Source of the DNA: an uncultured Gammaproteobacteria bacterium
GTDB taxonomy: Bacteria > Pseudomonadota > Gammaproteobacteria > SZUA-140
Assembly: GCA_945787585.1 (NCBI GenBank)
Contig: CALZIG010000002.1
Coordinates: forward strand, 1 to 14,873
DNA: 14,873 nucleotides
Reading direction: 5' to 3'
Of this stretch, positions 1 to 7,322 are shown piece by piece. The number at the start of each line of letters is the position of its first letter. The stretch's first letter is position 1. Made by a program: the position numbers and the translations under genes. The notes under the pieces were generated by a model. That model was not told where the DNA came from, did not search any database, and was given only the letters and a program-made list of their open reading frames with translations.

Positions 1-712
1 CCGCATCGACGGTTGTAACTTCAAGATGACGTTGTAACCACGCTGGCACTTTATCGATCACGGCCTGACTACAACTTTTTTGTTGCGCAATCAACAGCCC
101 CGAGCCAATCACCGCAGGATCATCATCCCGCACATCGGACATCAACAGGTTTAGCGCCGCACGCCCTTTCAGATAAGAGATTAGACGCCCCCCTTTGATT
201 AACGACAATGCACGTCGAACCTGATTGATCTCATCGATCGCCAGTCCACTGCCCAATAACCAGCGGTTGATCCGTTGCAGTTCGTTAAGATTAATCGAGT
301 CAGGCAACCGCTCAACCAGCGCCGATGCACCCCCTGAAATAAGAAAAATAAAGCGGGCATTCTTAGGGGCTTCATCGAGCAGTGTCAACAGATGCTGTCC
401 TGCACTGAGACTATTTTCATCGGGCTGTGGATGACCCGCTTCGATCAACTCAAGCGGATAAACATCCATATTTAACCGGTTACCATAACCATAACGGGTA
501 ATGACAAGCGCATGTTCGATGCAGCTGCCCAGTTGATCAAAGGCCCCTTGTGCCATGCTGGCGGCTGCCTTACCAATCGCGATTAGATAACAGGGGACAT
601 CATCAGCAAAGCTATGCGTCGCAAAGTAACGCATGACAGCACGACGACCATTCACGCCGTCAATGGCCGCCTGATAGATCGTCAGCAGATGCTGTCTATC
701 GATCTGCGTCAT
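1..712 (-). CDS. Glycerate 2-kinase / MOFRL-family protein (DUF4147 domain), C-terminus cut by window edge
   Basis: The reading frame opens at an ATG at 712 and stays open to the window edge, giving 237 codons of an incomplete protein. It matches the N-terminal domain of the GckA/TtuD-type glycerate kinases, which phosphorylate D-glycerate to 2-phosphoglycerate in the cytoplasm. Visible family motifs are AIGKAAASM at about residues 45-53 (the conserved lysine is K48), SGGASAL at 126-132, GLAIDEINQVRRALSLIKGG at about 156-175, and LLMSDVRDDDPAVIGSG at about 189-205. The glycine-rich SGGxSAL segment and the KGGRL motif are typical of the family. The C-terminal MOFRL domain would lie outside the window. 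It starts only 12 bp after the metZ stop, so it is probably cotranscribed with metZ. The ribosome binding site is weak, which may mean translational coupling. Alternative names in databases are hydroxypyruvate reductase (a historical misannotation of TtuD) and DUF4147 protein. Confidence 0.88.
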   Translation of the reverse strand, partial: MTQIDRQHLLTIYQAAIDGVNGRRAVMRYFATHSFADDVPCYLIAIGKAAASMAQGAFDQLGSCIEHALVITRYGYGNRLNMDVYPLELIEAGHPQPDENSLSAGQHLLTLLDEAPKNARFIFLISGGASALVERLPDSINLNELQRINRWLLGSGLAIDEINQVRRALSLIKGGRLISYLKGRAALNLLMSDVRDDDPAVIGSGLLIAQQKSCSQAVIDKVPAWLQRHLEVTTVDA

Positions 713-724
713 TATCGATAAATA

Positions 725-1912
725 CTACAGCGCATCAAAACCGCGTTGCAGATCTGTTTGCAGATCTTCGACATCTTCAAGCCCGACTGCAACACGCACT
801 AACCCCGGATGGATACCCGCGATATCACGCTCTTCATCACTAAGACGCCCGTGCGTCGTCGTCGCTGGGTGAGTGATCGTGGTTTTCGCGTCGCCAAGAT
901 TGGCAGTAATCGATACCAGCTCAGTGCCATTGATAAAACGCCACGCCTCTTCACGCCCACCGTTCAGTTCAAACGCCAGCAGACCACTGAAACCATCCTG
1001 CTGCTGCGCCGCCAGCGCATGTTGCGGATGCGATTCAAGCCCGGCGTAGAAGACCTGCTTCACTGCCGGGTTTTGCTCTATCCACTTTGCCAGTATCAGT
1101 GCGCTCGCACTATGCGCGGCCATGCGAATACGTAATGTCTCCAGTCCCTTCATGAACACCCACGCATTAAATGGACTCATGCTGGGTCCGGCAGTGCGTA
1201 GAAAGCCATAAACCTCTTCGATCAAATCACCATTACCAATTACAGCGCCACCGACACAACGCCCCTGACCATCGAGGTACTTAGTGGCTGACACCACCAC
1301 CAAATCCGCACCCAGTTCCAATGGTCGCTGCAGCGCTGCAGTACAGACGGTGTTATCCACCACTAAAATACAATCTTTACGCCTGGCGATTTCGGCAAGC
1401 TTTTTAATATCCACCACTTCAGCCAGCGGATTTGAAGGTGTCTCGATAAAGAGCATGCGGGTATTGGGTTGAATCGAAGACTCCCAGCGATCAAGGTCAC
1501 TCAACGGGATTGAACTATGCTCAATGCCAAACCGAGAGAGGTATTTATTAAAGAGTACCGTAGTGCTACCAAAGATCCCGTTTGACGAGAGGATGTGATC
1601 GCCCTGTTTTAGCAGTGCTGAACAGACTGCAGTAATCGCCGCCATTCCGGACGCCGTCGCGACACAACGCTCGCCACCTTCAAGCGAGGCAAGCCGACGT
1701 TCAAAGGTATTGACTGTCGGATTGGTAAAACGCGAATAGATATTACCTGGTTCTTCACCCGAGAATCTCGCGGCGGCCTGTTCGGCACTCTCGAAGACAT
1801 AACTGGAGGTCACAAAGATCGGTTCAGACTGTTCACCTTCCGGGGTGCGTCGTTGCCCGGCACGCACTCCGCGTGTGCCCACGCCATATTCACTAAAGTC
1901 TTTTTCTGTCAT
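725..1912 (-). CDS. metZ: O-succinylhomoserine sulfhydrylase
   Basis: This 395-residue protein belongs to the Cys/Met-metabolism PLP enzyme family (fold type I). MetZ condenses O-succinylhomoserine with sulfide to give homocysteine, bypassing cystathionine, in methionine synthesis. The PLP lysine is K211 in SATKYLDGQGR, a motif characteristic of MetZ rather than MetB or MetC. D186 in the VVDNT segment is expected to contact the pyridine nitrogen, and YSRFTNPTVNTFERRLASLE (about 59-78) is the usual phosphate- and substrate-side loop. Length and motifs fit the family. The ATG at 1912 has a good Shine-Dalgarno (GAGG, about 10 nt upstream). It lies downstream of purF, its usual neighbour in Pseudomonas-type genomes, but is separated by a 286-bp leader carrying a candidate SAM-II riboswitch and a terminator, so it is probably regulated separately from the purF operon. 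O-acetylhomoserine as substrate cannot be excluded from sequence. Confidence 0.95.
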   Translation of the reverse strand: MTEKDFSEYGVGTRGVRAGQRRTPEGEQSEPIFVTSSYVFESAEQAAARFSGEEPGNIYSRFTNPTVNTFERRLASLEGGERCVATASGMAAITAVCSALLKQGDHILSSNGIFGSTTVLFNKYLSRFGIEHSSIPLSDLDRWESSIQPNTRMLFIETPSNPLAEVVDIKKLAEIARRKDCILVVDNTVCTAALQRPLELGADLVVVSATKYLDGQGRCVGGAVIGNGDLIEEVYGFLRTAGPSMSPFNAWVFMKGLETLRIRMAAHSASALILAKWIEQNPAVKQVFYAGLESHPQHALAAQQQDGFSGLLAFELNGGREEAWRFINGTELVSITANLGDAKTTITHPATTTHGRLSDEERDIAGIHPGLVRVAVGLEDVEDLQTDLQRGFDAL

Positions 1913-2004
1913 TACCCCGTCCTCACGAAAACCTGTCTAAACAATTGGCGGATGTTCTCGCGTCCGGAAGCTAAAATCTCAGACATAAAAAAACCCACCA
2001 AGTC

Positions 2005-2036
2005 AAAAAAACTAAAGCAGGCTCTTCCCGCTTTAG
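2005..2036 (-). terminator. Intrinsic terminator or attenuator between purF and metZ
   Basis: On the minus strand CUAAAGCGGG pairs with CCUGCUUUAG. This is a 10-bp stem containing one G-U wobble, with an AAGAG loop, followed at once by seven Ts (plus-strand As 2005-2011). The wobble works only in minus-strand RNA (it would be A-C in plus-strand RNA), which fixes the direction. It can end transcripts coming from purF and, because it lies in the metZ leader, can also act as an attenuator. Its 5' arm coincides with the 3' strand of the candidate SAM-II pseudoknot. Confidence 0.85.
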
Positions 2037-2081
2037 CTGTATTTTTATGGCGCCCGCAAGCTGATTATCAAATCGGCGCCC
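2030..2081 (-). promoter_or_regulatory. SAM-II riboswitch aptamer in the metZ leader
   Basis: Read on the minus strand, GGCGCC (2080-2075) pairs with GGCGCC (2054-2049) as a 6-bp P1. The 20-nt loop opens with GAUUUG and contains GCUUGC (2061-2056). An A-rich linker beginning AUAAA follows, and then GCUAAAGC (2037-2030). GCUU-GC in the loop can pair with GCUAAAGC, leaving bulges, which is the pseudoknot P2 of SAM-II. The order GAUUU, GCUUGC, AUAAA, GCUAAA agrees, as I recall them, with the alphaproteobacterial metA-motif consensus and the crystallised SAM-II RNA. The downstream gene metZ is a known type of SAM-II target. SAM-II is best known from Alphaproteobacteria, so its presence in this gene context is notable. 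A covariance-model search was not possible here. Confidence 0.82.
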
Positions 2082-2095
2082 GGTGGTTACCCACC
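2082..2095 (-). other. GNRA-capped hairpin just 5' of the riboswitch P1
   Basis: The minus strand reads GGTGG-GTAA-CCACC, a perfect 5-bp stem with a GUAA (GNRA) tetraloop. It ends one nucleotide before the P1 stem of the candidate SAM-II aptamer, so it may stack on P1 or help the leader fold. Its CCACC arm could alternatively pair with the GGTGGG lying just after the terminator T-tract. Confidence 0.5.
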
Positions 2096-2111
2096 GCTCT
2101 ACTACCCGCAT

Positions 2112-2140
2112 ACCTTACGCCCGCACACCGTGGCTGTCAA
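2112..2140 (-). promoter_or_regulatory. Candidate sigma-70 promoter for metZ
   Basis: The minus strand carries a perfect -35 hexamer TTGACA (2140-2135) and, after exactly 17 nt, TAAGGT (2117-2112), which keeps the important first, second and last positions of TATAAT. A start near 2105 would give a leader of about 190 nt containing the GNRA hairpin, the SAM-II-like aptamer and the terminator. The weak -10 match keeps confidence moderate. Confidence 0.5.
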
Positions 2141-2198
2141 TACCAGCGAACCATCCTCGTGATCTGGTAACTACAGGAGTGCGGGCACGAGAGAAAAC

Positions 2199-3707
2199 TC
2201 AGGGCGTATTATGCATATCAATCATATTGGCCTTTGGCTTATCGGCACCCTTCGCATTATCGGCACGAGATTTTTCCAGATGGCTGAGATACTCAGGTGT
2301 TACATCGCCCGTCACATATTCGCCATTAAAACAGGAGGTATCAAACTGTTCGACAGCAGGATTACCGGCACGCACTGCATCAATCAGATCATCGAGGTCC
2401 TGATAGATCAGTTTGTCAGCCCCAATGATTTCACACACCTCTTCATCAGTGCGATTGTAGGCAATCAGCTCCTCGGCCGCTGGCATATCGATACCGTAAA
2501 CATTAGGATACCTCACAGGTGGCGCTGCTGACGCAAAGTAGACATTGCGCGCACCAGCATCGCGGGCCATCTGAATGATCTGATCCGAAGTCGTACCCCG
2601 CACAATAGAGTCGTCGACCAGTAAAACATTTTTACCCTTAAATTCGAGCTCAATCGCATTCAATTTCTGACGCACTGACTTCTTTCGCTGCGTCTGTCCC
2701 GGCATAATAAAGGTACGACCGATATAGCGGTTTTTAATAAAACCTTCGCGATAGCGCACCCCTAATCGATTGGCAAGTGCCAGCGCGGCAGTGCGGCTAG
2801 TGTCCGGAATAGGAATGACAACGTCGATACTAAGCTCAGGAAAATCACGTTTAATCTTATCCGCCAGTTTTTCACCCATGCGCAGGCGCGCTCGATAAAC
2901 ATAGATATCATCGATGATAGAGTCGGGACGTGCCAGATAGACATGTTCAAAAATACAGGGGGAGGAGATTGGATTTTCCGCGCACTGTTGTGTATGTAAT
3001 ACGCCATCAGTGGTCACGAACACAGCTTCGCCCGGCGCGATATCACGAATGCGTTCAAAGTCGAGCGCATCGAGCGCGACACTTTCGGAGGCAATCATAT
3101 ATTCATCACCCGCTTCCGAGGTGCGTTTACCAAAGACGATCGGGCGAATTCCGTAAGGGTCGCGAAAGCCTACGATGCCGATACCGGTGATCATCGCGAT
3201 GGCCGCATACCCACCCTTGCAACGACGGTGCGTACTGCGTACCGCTTCAAAGATATCCTCTGCATTGATATGTAATTTGTTGGCGCTCTGCAATTCATGG
3301 GCAAAGACATTCAACAACACCTCGGAATCCGATTCGGTGTTGATGTGGCGCTTATCATCACGAAACAACGCCTCTTTCAGCTCATCAGCATTGGTCAAAT
3401 TGCCGTTGTGCGCCAGCGCAATGCCGTAAGGGGAGTTGACATAAAACGGCTGCGCTTCAGCCGATGACGCGCAGCCCGCGGTTGGGTAACGCACATGGCC
3501 GATCCCAACATTACCGCGCAGGTTAATCATATGCGAGGTATGAAAGACGTCACGCACCAGTCCATTCTGTTTTCGCAGATACAACTTTCCGTTATCACAG
3601 GTCATGATCCCGGCGGCATCCTGCCCGCGATGTTGCAATACTGTCAGGGCGTCATAGATCGCCTGATTTACGTTACTCTTCTGGACAAGTCCGACCACAC
3701 CACACAT
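2199..3707 (-). CDS. purF: Amidophosphoribosyltransferase
   Basis: PurF catalyses the first committed step of purine synthesis, PRPP plus glutamine to 5-phosphoribosylamine, in the cytoplasm. The 502-residue protein starts MCGVVGLV, so after methionine removal C2 is the N-terminal nucleophile of the class II glutaminase domain (about 2-235). QHRGQDAAG (25-33), HVRYPTAG (71-78) and HNGNLTN (100-106) are further glutaminase-site motifs. The phosphoribosyltransferase domain carries the PRPP loop [13 protein letters not shown] at 361-373. Length fits the proteobacterial enzyme (about 500 residues), and there is no sign of the longer propeptide found in Bacillus-type PurF. The ATG at 3707 has a GAGGA ribosome binding site. 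The gene lies 99 bp downstream of cvpA, as in E. coli and Pseudomonas, and its transcript probably ends at the terminator at 2005-2036. Confidence 0.98.
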   Translation of the reverse strand: MCGVVGLVQKSNVNQAIYDALTVLQHRGQDAAGIMTCDNGKLYLRKQNGLVRDVFHTSHMINLRGNVGIGHVRYPTAGCASSAEAQPFYVNSPYGIALAHNGNLTNADELKEALFRDDKRHINTESDSEVLLNVFAHELQSANKLHINAEDIFEAVRSTHRRCKGGYAAIAMITGIGIVGFRDPYGIRPIVFGKRTSEAGDEYMIASESVALDALDFERIRDIAPGEAVFVTTDGVLHTQQCAENPISSPCIFEHVYLARPDSIIDDIYVYRARLRMGEKLADKIKRDFPELSIDVVIPIPDTSRTAALALANRLGVRYREGFIKNRYIGRTFIMPGQTQRKKSVRQKLNAIELEFKGKNVLLVDDSIVRGTTSDQIIQMARDAGARNVYFASAAPPVRYPNVYGIDMPAAEELIAYNRTDEEVCEIIGADKLIYQDLDDLIDAVRAGNPAVEQFDTSCFNGEYVTGDVTPEYLSHLEKSRADNAKGADKPKANMIDMHNTP

Positions 3708-3746
3708 TAAAAAATCCTCATCAAAAAAATAAACTTGCTAGCCAAT

Positions 3747-3821
3747 GCCATTTTCTACCGGACAACGATCAGCCGAATAGCAATCGACTGGATAGCGGTT
3801 GACTGGCTAGAGATCGACTGG
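3747..3821 (-). repeat. Degenerate 15-bp tandem repeat across the cvpA stop codon
   Basis: On the minus strand three clear units (3821-3807, 3806-3792, 3791-3777) share CCAGTC-A/G-A and are followed by two degraded units (3776-3762, 3761-3747). Because the unit is 15 bp, the cvpA reading frame is kept through all copies. The units read PVDL-stop, PVNRY, PVDCY, SADRC and PVENG, followed by IG and a second TAG at 3738-3740. The cvpA stop TAG is at the codon position where units two and three have TAT (Tyr). Confidence 0.75.
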
Positions 3822-4316
3822 CTGGCCTTTGATACTTTGCGTCACTGTTCCGGGCAGGTTTTCGGCAAGCCATGTCGCTATCTGTTCAAAATACCCCACC
3901 ATAAATGAACTCGACCACACCGGCTCCGCCGCCAATGGTGAAATCCCACCTAAAAACACCACCACCACCACAATCAATCCGCCACGCAGGGCACCGAACA
4001 CACACCCTAAAATACGATCAATCGCCTTAAGCCCGCTGAGGTGTACCAACTTCGCCACCAGATGATTCACCAGCACACTGATTATCAGCACACCGACAAA
4101 CAACACTAAAAAAGCCAACGCATGCTGTAACCCTTCATGCGTAATAAAGCGCTCAAGAAACTGTGCAAAATCAGCCGAAAATCGGAATGCCGTCCAACCG
4201 GCCAGCACCCAGCCCAGCAGTGACATGATCTCTTTCACAAAACCACGAAAGACACTAATCAGCGTCGATAACAGGATGACACCCAGCAGTGCATAATCAA
4301 GCCATACTAATGTCAC
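3807..4316 (-). CDS. cvpA: CvpA family inner-membrane protein
   Basis: This 169-residue membrane protein belongs to the CvpA family, named for the E. coli gene needed for colicin V production and linked to envelope stress tolerance. Its biochemical role is not settled. Four hydrophobic helices are visible at about residues 5-22, 28-46, 64-87 and 102-126. The typical motif VFRGFVKEIMSLLGW (about 22-36) lies between the first two helices, and ILGCVFGALRGGLIV starts the fourth. The frame starts at GTG (4316) with only a weak GAAG upstream. A nearby ATG is out of frame, so GTG is the best choice. It sits between dedD and purF as in E. coli. The last codons (PVDL) form the first copy of a 15-bp tandem repeat that continues beyond the TAG stop, so the C-terminus may have been shortened recently. 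Confidence 0.93.
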   Translation of the reverse strand: MTLVWLDYALLGVILLSTLISVFRGFVKEIMSLLGWVLAGWTAFRFSADFAQFLERFITHEGLQHALAFLVLFVGVLIISVLVNHLVAKLVHLSGLKAIDRILGCVFGALRGGLIVVVVVFLGGISPLAAEPVWSSSFMVGYFEQIATWLAENLPGTVTQSIKGQPVDL

Positions 4317-4355
4317 CGCTTCAACGCCCCATCTTATTCATATCTTGATTTTGTT

Positions 4356-4967
4356 TCACTGCTGATGCCAGATAACAAGCCCTTTCAGCCCCATCTCTTG
4401 CTGTAACTGCTTTTGTAAACGGCTCGCCTTGTCTTTGTCTGCCGCGGGCCCGACACGCACCCGGTAACTCACCCGGCCTTTTACCTTCACTCCATCGACA
4501 AACGCTGCATAACCGCGCTTGTTTATTTTATCACTCAGCCCCTGCGCATTTTTTTCACTGTCAAAGCTGCCCACCTGCACCGTCCACCCTTCACGCAATG
4601 ATGTCACGGGTGTCGCAGCGGGGGCTGCAGGCTGCACTGCTTTTGGTGCCGATGGTTTCGATGCGGGTACTGGCGCTACTTTAGGCGCCGCTGCATCTGC
4701 GGCACGCTTCTGCTGCACCAGCTCATGTTGTTGCAACGTCTCTTCAACCGACCCCGCGGGATTGAGTCTCGGTACCTGTACCTGCGGTGTTTCATTCAAA
4801 TCAAACGTTTCAACCCGAAAGTCTTTTGGTTTGGGGGGGATATTGGTGCCGTTTATCACCTGGTCGTAATCTTTGCGGAAATCGAGCACCATCGGCACAA
4901 AGATCACCGCCAGCGCCAGTAATACAATCCCACCCACAATACGCTGCTTAATATTGACTTCCTGCAT
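4356..4967 (-). CDS. dedD: DedD-like SPOR-domain cell division protein
   Basis: This 203-residue bitopic inner-membrane protein has a short cytoplasmic N-terminus, one membrane helix at about residues 9-28 (IVGGIVLLALAVIFVPMVLD), a Pro/Ala-rich periplasmic linker (about 85-122) and a C-terminal SPOR domain (about 126-203). The SPOR domain begins GWTVQVGSFDSEKNAQGLSD and includes YRVRVGPAADKDKASRLQKQ. SPOR domains bind denuded glycan strands at the division septum, and DedD helps activate septal peptidoglycan synthesis in E. coli. The position between folC and cvpA is the conserved dedD place. The ATG at 4967 has an AAGGA ribosome binding site. The linker is low-complexity and its length is not expected to be conserved. 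Confidence 0.92.
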   Translation of the reverse strand: MQEVNIKQRIVGGIVLLALAVIFVPMVLDFRKDYDQVINGTNIPPKPKDFRVETFDLNETPQVQVPRLNPAGSVEETLQQHELVQQKRAADAAAPKVAPVPASKPSAPKAVQPAAPAATPVTSLREGWTVQVGSFDSEKNAQGLSDKINKRGYAAFVDGVKVKGRVSYRVRVGPAADKDKASRLQKQLQQEMGLKGLVIWHQQ

Positions 4968-5069
4968 TATTCCTTACAAATCCTGTTATTCCGGTGTCGG
5001 CGTCTACCATGCCGATCCAGTCTAATCTCGCCCTTCATCCGAAACCGGGATTTTACCTCAATTCTGCGC

Positions 5070-6383
5070 TCAGCACCCGCTATCGTGAAAAAAGGTTTTA
5101 GCCTCGGCTACCGTGTAAAAAGAGCCGAAAATGACAATTCGATCCCCCTGTATCGCATTTTTCAGTGCCGCCGCGGTGGCAGCGGCTACATTAACAAACG
5201 GTAGCGGCGCTAAATCCGCCATAGACAGCACAGAGGTGATCGCTGTCGCCGCAGCACCACGAGGGCAGACCGAGATGTCCAGACTCGCTACATACCACTT
5301 ATCCACCACTGGCCGCATCGCCACCACCACCGCATCAATATCTTTATCCGCCAACATCGCGATCACCCCGTGCGTGCTGCCGCCACACGATCGAGCAGCG
5401 AGGGTGTCACTCAACACCTGTGCGCTGGAACGGTTATGCGCAACATCGAGCAGGCATTCGACCTCGGCAAATTTAGCATGCACGACACGTTGAAAGCGCC
5501 CTGCAATCTGAACCTGTTTTAGACCGCTTTCGATCGCGGTTAATGCCACAGGAAAACGAGGCTGCAACAGTGTGACTGCCATCAACACACCTGCAGCATT
5601 CTGTAACTGAAAGGCGCCGGACAAGCCAGGCAGCGGGAGTGCATCATAAGATTGAGATGCGCTGTGCCAACGCCAGCTGCCATCATCGACCGCATCATTC
5701 AATGCGTAACTAAACTGATCATTCAAACTATAAAGTGATGCGCCAATCTCGGTAGCATGCGCAACCAGACTGCGTGCCGGTGATGGCTCGGCACAGATCG
5801 CCGGTCGCCCTGTTCGATAGATGCCTGCCTTCTCGCGCGCAATGGTCTCTCGGTCATTGCCCAACCACGATTGATGATCGATATCAACCATCGTCACCAG
5901 TGCGACATCCGGCTCCAGTGCATTGACCGCATCCAGTCGCCCCCCAAGCCCCACTTCGAGAATCGCGAGATCGACATTGGCCTGCGCAAAGATCACAATC
6001 GAGGCCAATGTGCCAAACTCAAAATAGGTCAGGGGTACTTCATCGCCGCCGCGTGTTCGTGCCTGCTCTATCTGTGCAAAGGCATCACACAGCGTCGCAT
6101 CATCGCTCATCACACCATTAAGTGTAATCCGCTCGTTATAACGCTGCAGATGTGGAGAGGTGTACGTACCCACGCGATATCCGGCCGCAGTATAAATCGA
6201 CTGCAACATCGCGGCGCTCGATCCCTTGCCATTGGTGCCCGCGATGGTGATGACGGTAAAGTCAGGCGTTAGCAATTCCATCCGTTGCAACACCTGCAGC
6301 ACGCGCTCAAGCCCAAGTTCAATCTCAGCCGGGTTGAGCTGCTCCTGCCATGTTAACCACGCATCAAGCGTATCAAAGCGCAT
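5070..6383 (-). CDS. folC: Bifunctional folylpolyglutamate synthase / dihydrofolate synthase
   Basis: FolC adds glutamate to dihydropteroate and then to folates, an ATP-dependent Mur-ligase-type reaction in the cytoplasm. In this 437-residue protein the P-loop GTNGKGS is at 49-55, the folate/ATP region TYTSPHLQRYNERI at 74-87, LEVGLGGRLDAVN at 142-154, and the C-terminal Mur-ligase motif DVAHN at 313-317. FolC usually has HNP here, but this protein has HNR (codon CGT, R318). The ATG at 6383 is fixed on the upstream side by an in-frame TGA four codons before it, leaving only a CTG between. The ribosome binding site is poor. The gene follows accD after 46 bp and precedes dedD by 102 bp, the usual accD-folC-dedD order. 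Confidence 0.96.
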   Translation of the reverse strand: MRFDTLDAWLTWQEQLNPAEIELGLERVLQVLQRMELLTPDFTVITIAGTNGKGSSAAMLQSIYTAAGYRVGTYTSPHLQRYNERITLNGVMSDDATLCDAFAQIEQARTRGGDEVPLTYFEFGTLASIVIFAQANVDLAILEVGLGGRLDAVNALEPDVALVTMVDIDHQSWLGNDRETIAREKAGIYRTGRPAICAEPSPARSLVAHATEIGASLYSLNDQFSYALNDAVDDGSWRWHSASQSYDALPLPGLSGAFQLQNAAGVLMAVTLLQPRFPVALTAIESGLKQVQIAGRFQRVVHAKFAEVECLLDVAHNRSSAQVLSDTLAARSCGGSTHGVIAMLADKDIDAVVVAMRPVVDKWYVASLDISVCPRGAAATAITSVLSMADLAPLPFVNVAAATAAALKNAIQGDRIVIFGSFYTVAEAKTFFHDSGC

Positions 6384-6429
6384 ACGATTCAGTCACGACG
6401 ATGACCAGTTAGCTTAATGACAACGCGAT

Positions 6430-7320
6430 TCAGGAAGAGAGCGGAATAGATATTTGATCCGTTTGCAGTGACGGTGTGGTCAGGATCGACAACAGTGATG
6501 CCACACGGTCACGCATCTCCCGTCGATCTGCAATAAAGTCGACCGCACCGTGCTCAACCAGAAATTCACTGCGCTGAAAACCGACCGGCAGTGTCTCGCG
6601 CACCGTCTGCTGAATCACACGCGGCCCGGCAAAACCGATCAACGCCTTGGGTTCCGCAATATTAACATCTCCCAGCATCGCCAGACTCGCCGACACCCCC
6701 CCCATAGTAGGATCAGTCAATACTGAAATATAAGGGATACCACGGTCACGCAGCTTCGCCAATACCGCGCTGGTCTTGGCCATCTGCATCAATGAAAAAA
6801 GTGCCTCCTGCATGCGCGCACCACCACTGGCCGAAAAACAGACCAGCGGGATATTGTATTCAAGACTGGCATTGGCGGCCTGCACAAAACGCTCGCCAAC
6901 CACTGAGCCCATCGAGCCACCCATAAAACGGAATTCAAAGGCGGCGGCCACCAGTGGAATGGTCTTTACCTGCCCCATCATTACGATCAGTGCGTCGGTC
7001 TCATCGGTATTTTTTTGTGCCAGGGTCAGACGATCTTTATATTTCTTGGAGTCGCGAAACTTGAGGATGTCCACCGGCTGAATATCAGCGGCAAGTTCCA
7101 TTCGAGGCTCTGCATCGAGAAAACTTTCGAGGCGACGGCGCGCACCGATGCGGCTGTGATGATCACACTTGGGACACACACCGAGACTGCGCTCCAGCTC
7201 GGCACGATAAAGAATCTGATTACAGGCGTCGCATTTGGTCCACAGCCCTTCAGGGATCGAACGCTTTTTACTTGTCTCTGTTTTGATCTTCGATGGGATC
7301 AGTTTTTCAAACCAGCTCAT
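6430..7320 (-). CDS. accD: Acetyl-CoA carboxylase carboxyltransferase subunit beta
   Basis: AccD, with AccA, transfers the carboxyl group from carboxybiotin to acetyl-CoA to make malonyl-CoA, the first step of fatty acid synthesis. The 296-residue protein has the N-terminal zinc ribbon with C30, C33, C49 and C52 (spacing CxxC-15-CxxC) and then the crotonase-fold carboxyltransferase domain. Typical segments are [14 protein letters not shown] (about 131-144), [20 protein letters not shown] and [18 protein letters not shown], which build the acetyl-CoA oxyanion pocket. Length fits the bacterial family. The ATG at 7320 lies 2 bp after the trpA stop, with a ribosome binding site inside the end of trpA, so its translation is probably coupled to trpA. 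Confidence 0.98.
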   Translation of the reverse strand: MSWFEKLIPSKIKTETSKKRSIPEGLWTKCDACNQILYRAELERSLGVCPKCDHHSRIGARRRLESFLDAEPRMELAADIQPVDILKFRDSKKYKDRLTLAQKNTDETDALIVMMGQVKTIPLVAAAFEFRFMGGSMGSVVGERFVQAANASLEYNIPLVCFSASGGARMQEALFSLMQMAKTSAVLAKLRDRGIPYISVLTDPTMGGVSASLAMLGDVNIAEPKALIGFAGPRVIQQTVRETLPVGFQRSEFLVEHGAVDFIADRREMRDRVASLLSILTTPSLQTDQISIPLSS

Positions 7321-7322
7321 AT

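Noticed and set aside
2030..2140. SAM-I, cobalamin or SAH riboswitch for metZ
   Set aside because: I did not find the conserved cores of these classes (such as the B12 box). The compact pseudoknot layout fits SAM-II much better.
2119..2186. 8-bp inverted repeat GCCCGCAC / GTGCGGGC in the purF-metZ gap
   Set aside because: The arms are about 50 nt apart, no T-tract follows, and the second arm overlaps the candidate promoter spacer. It could be an operator or part of the 3' end of the purF transcript, but nothing decides this.
4968..5069. Possible regulatory hairpin in the folC-dedD gap
   Set aside because: Only a 4-bp CGGC/GCCG stem is visible, too short to support a terminator or riboswitch. 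The gap otherwise just carries the dedD ribosome binding site.
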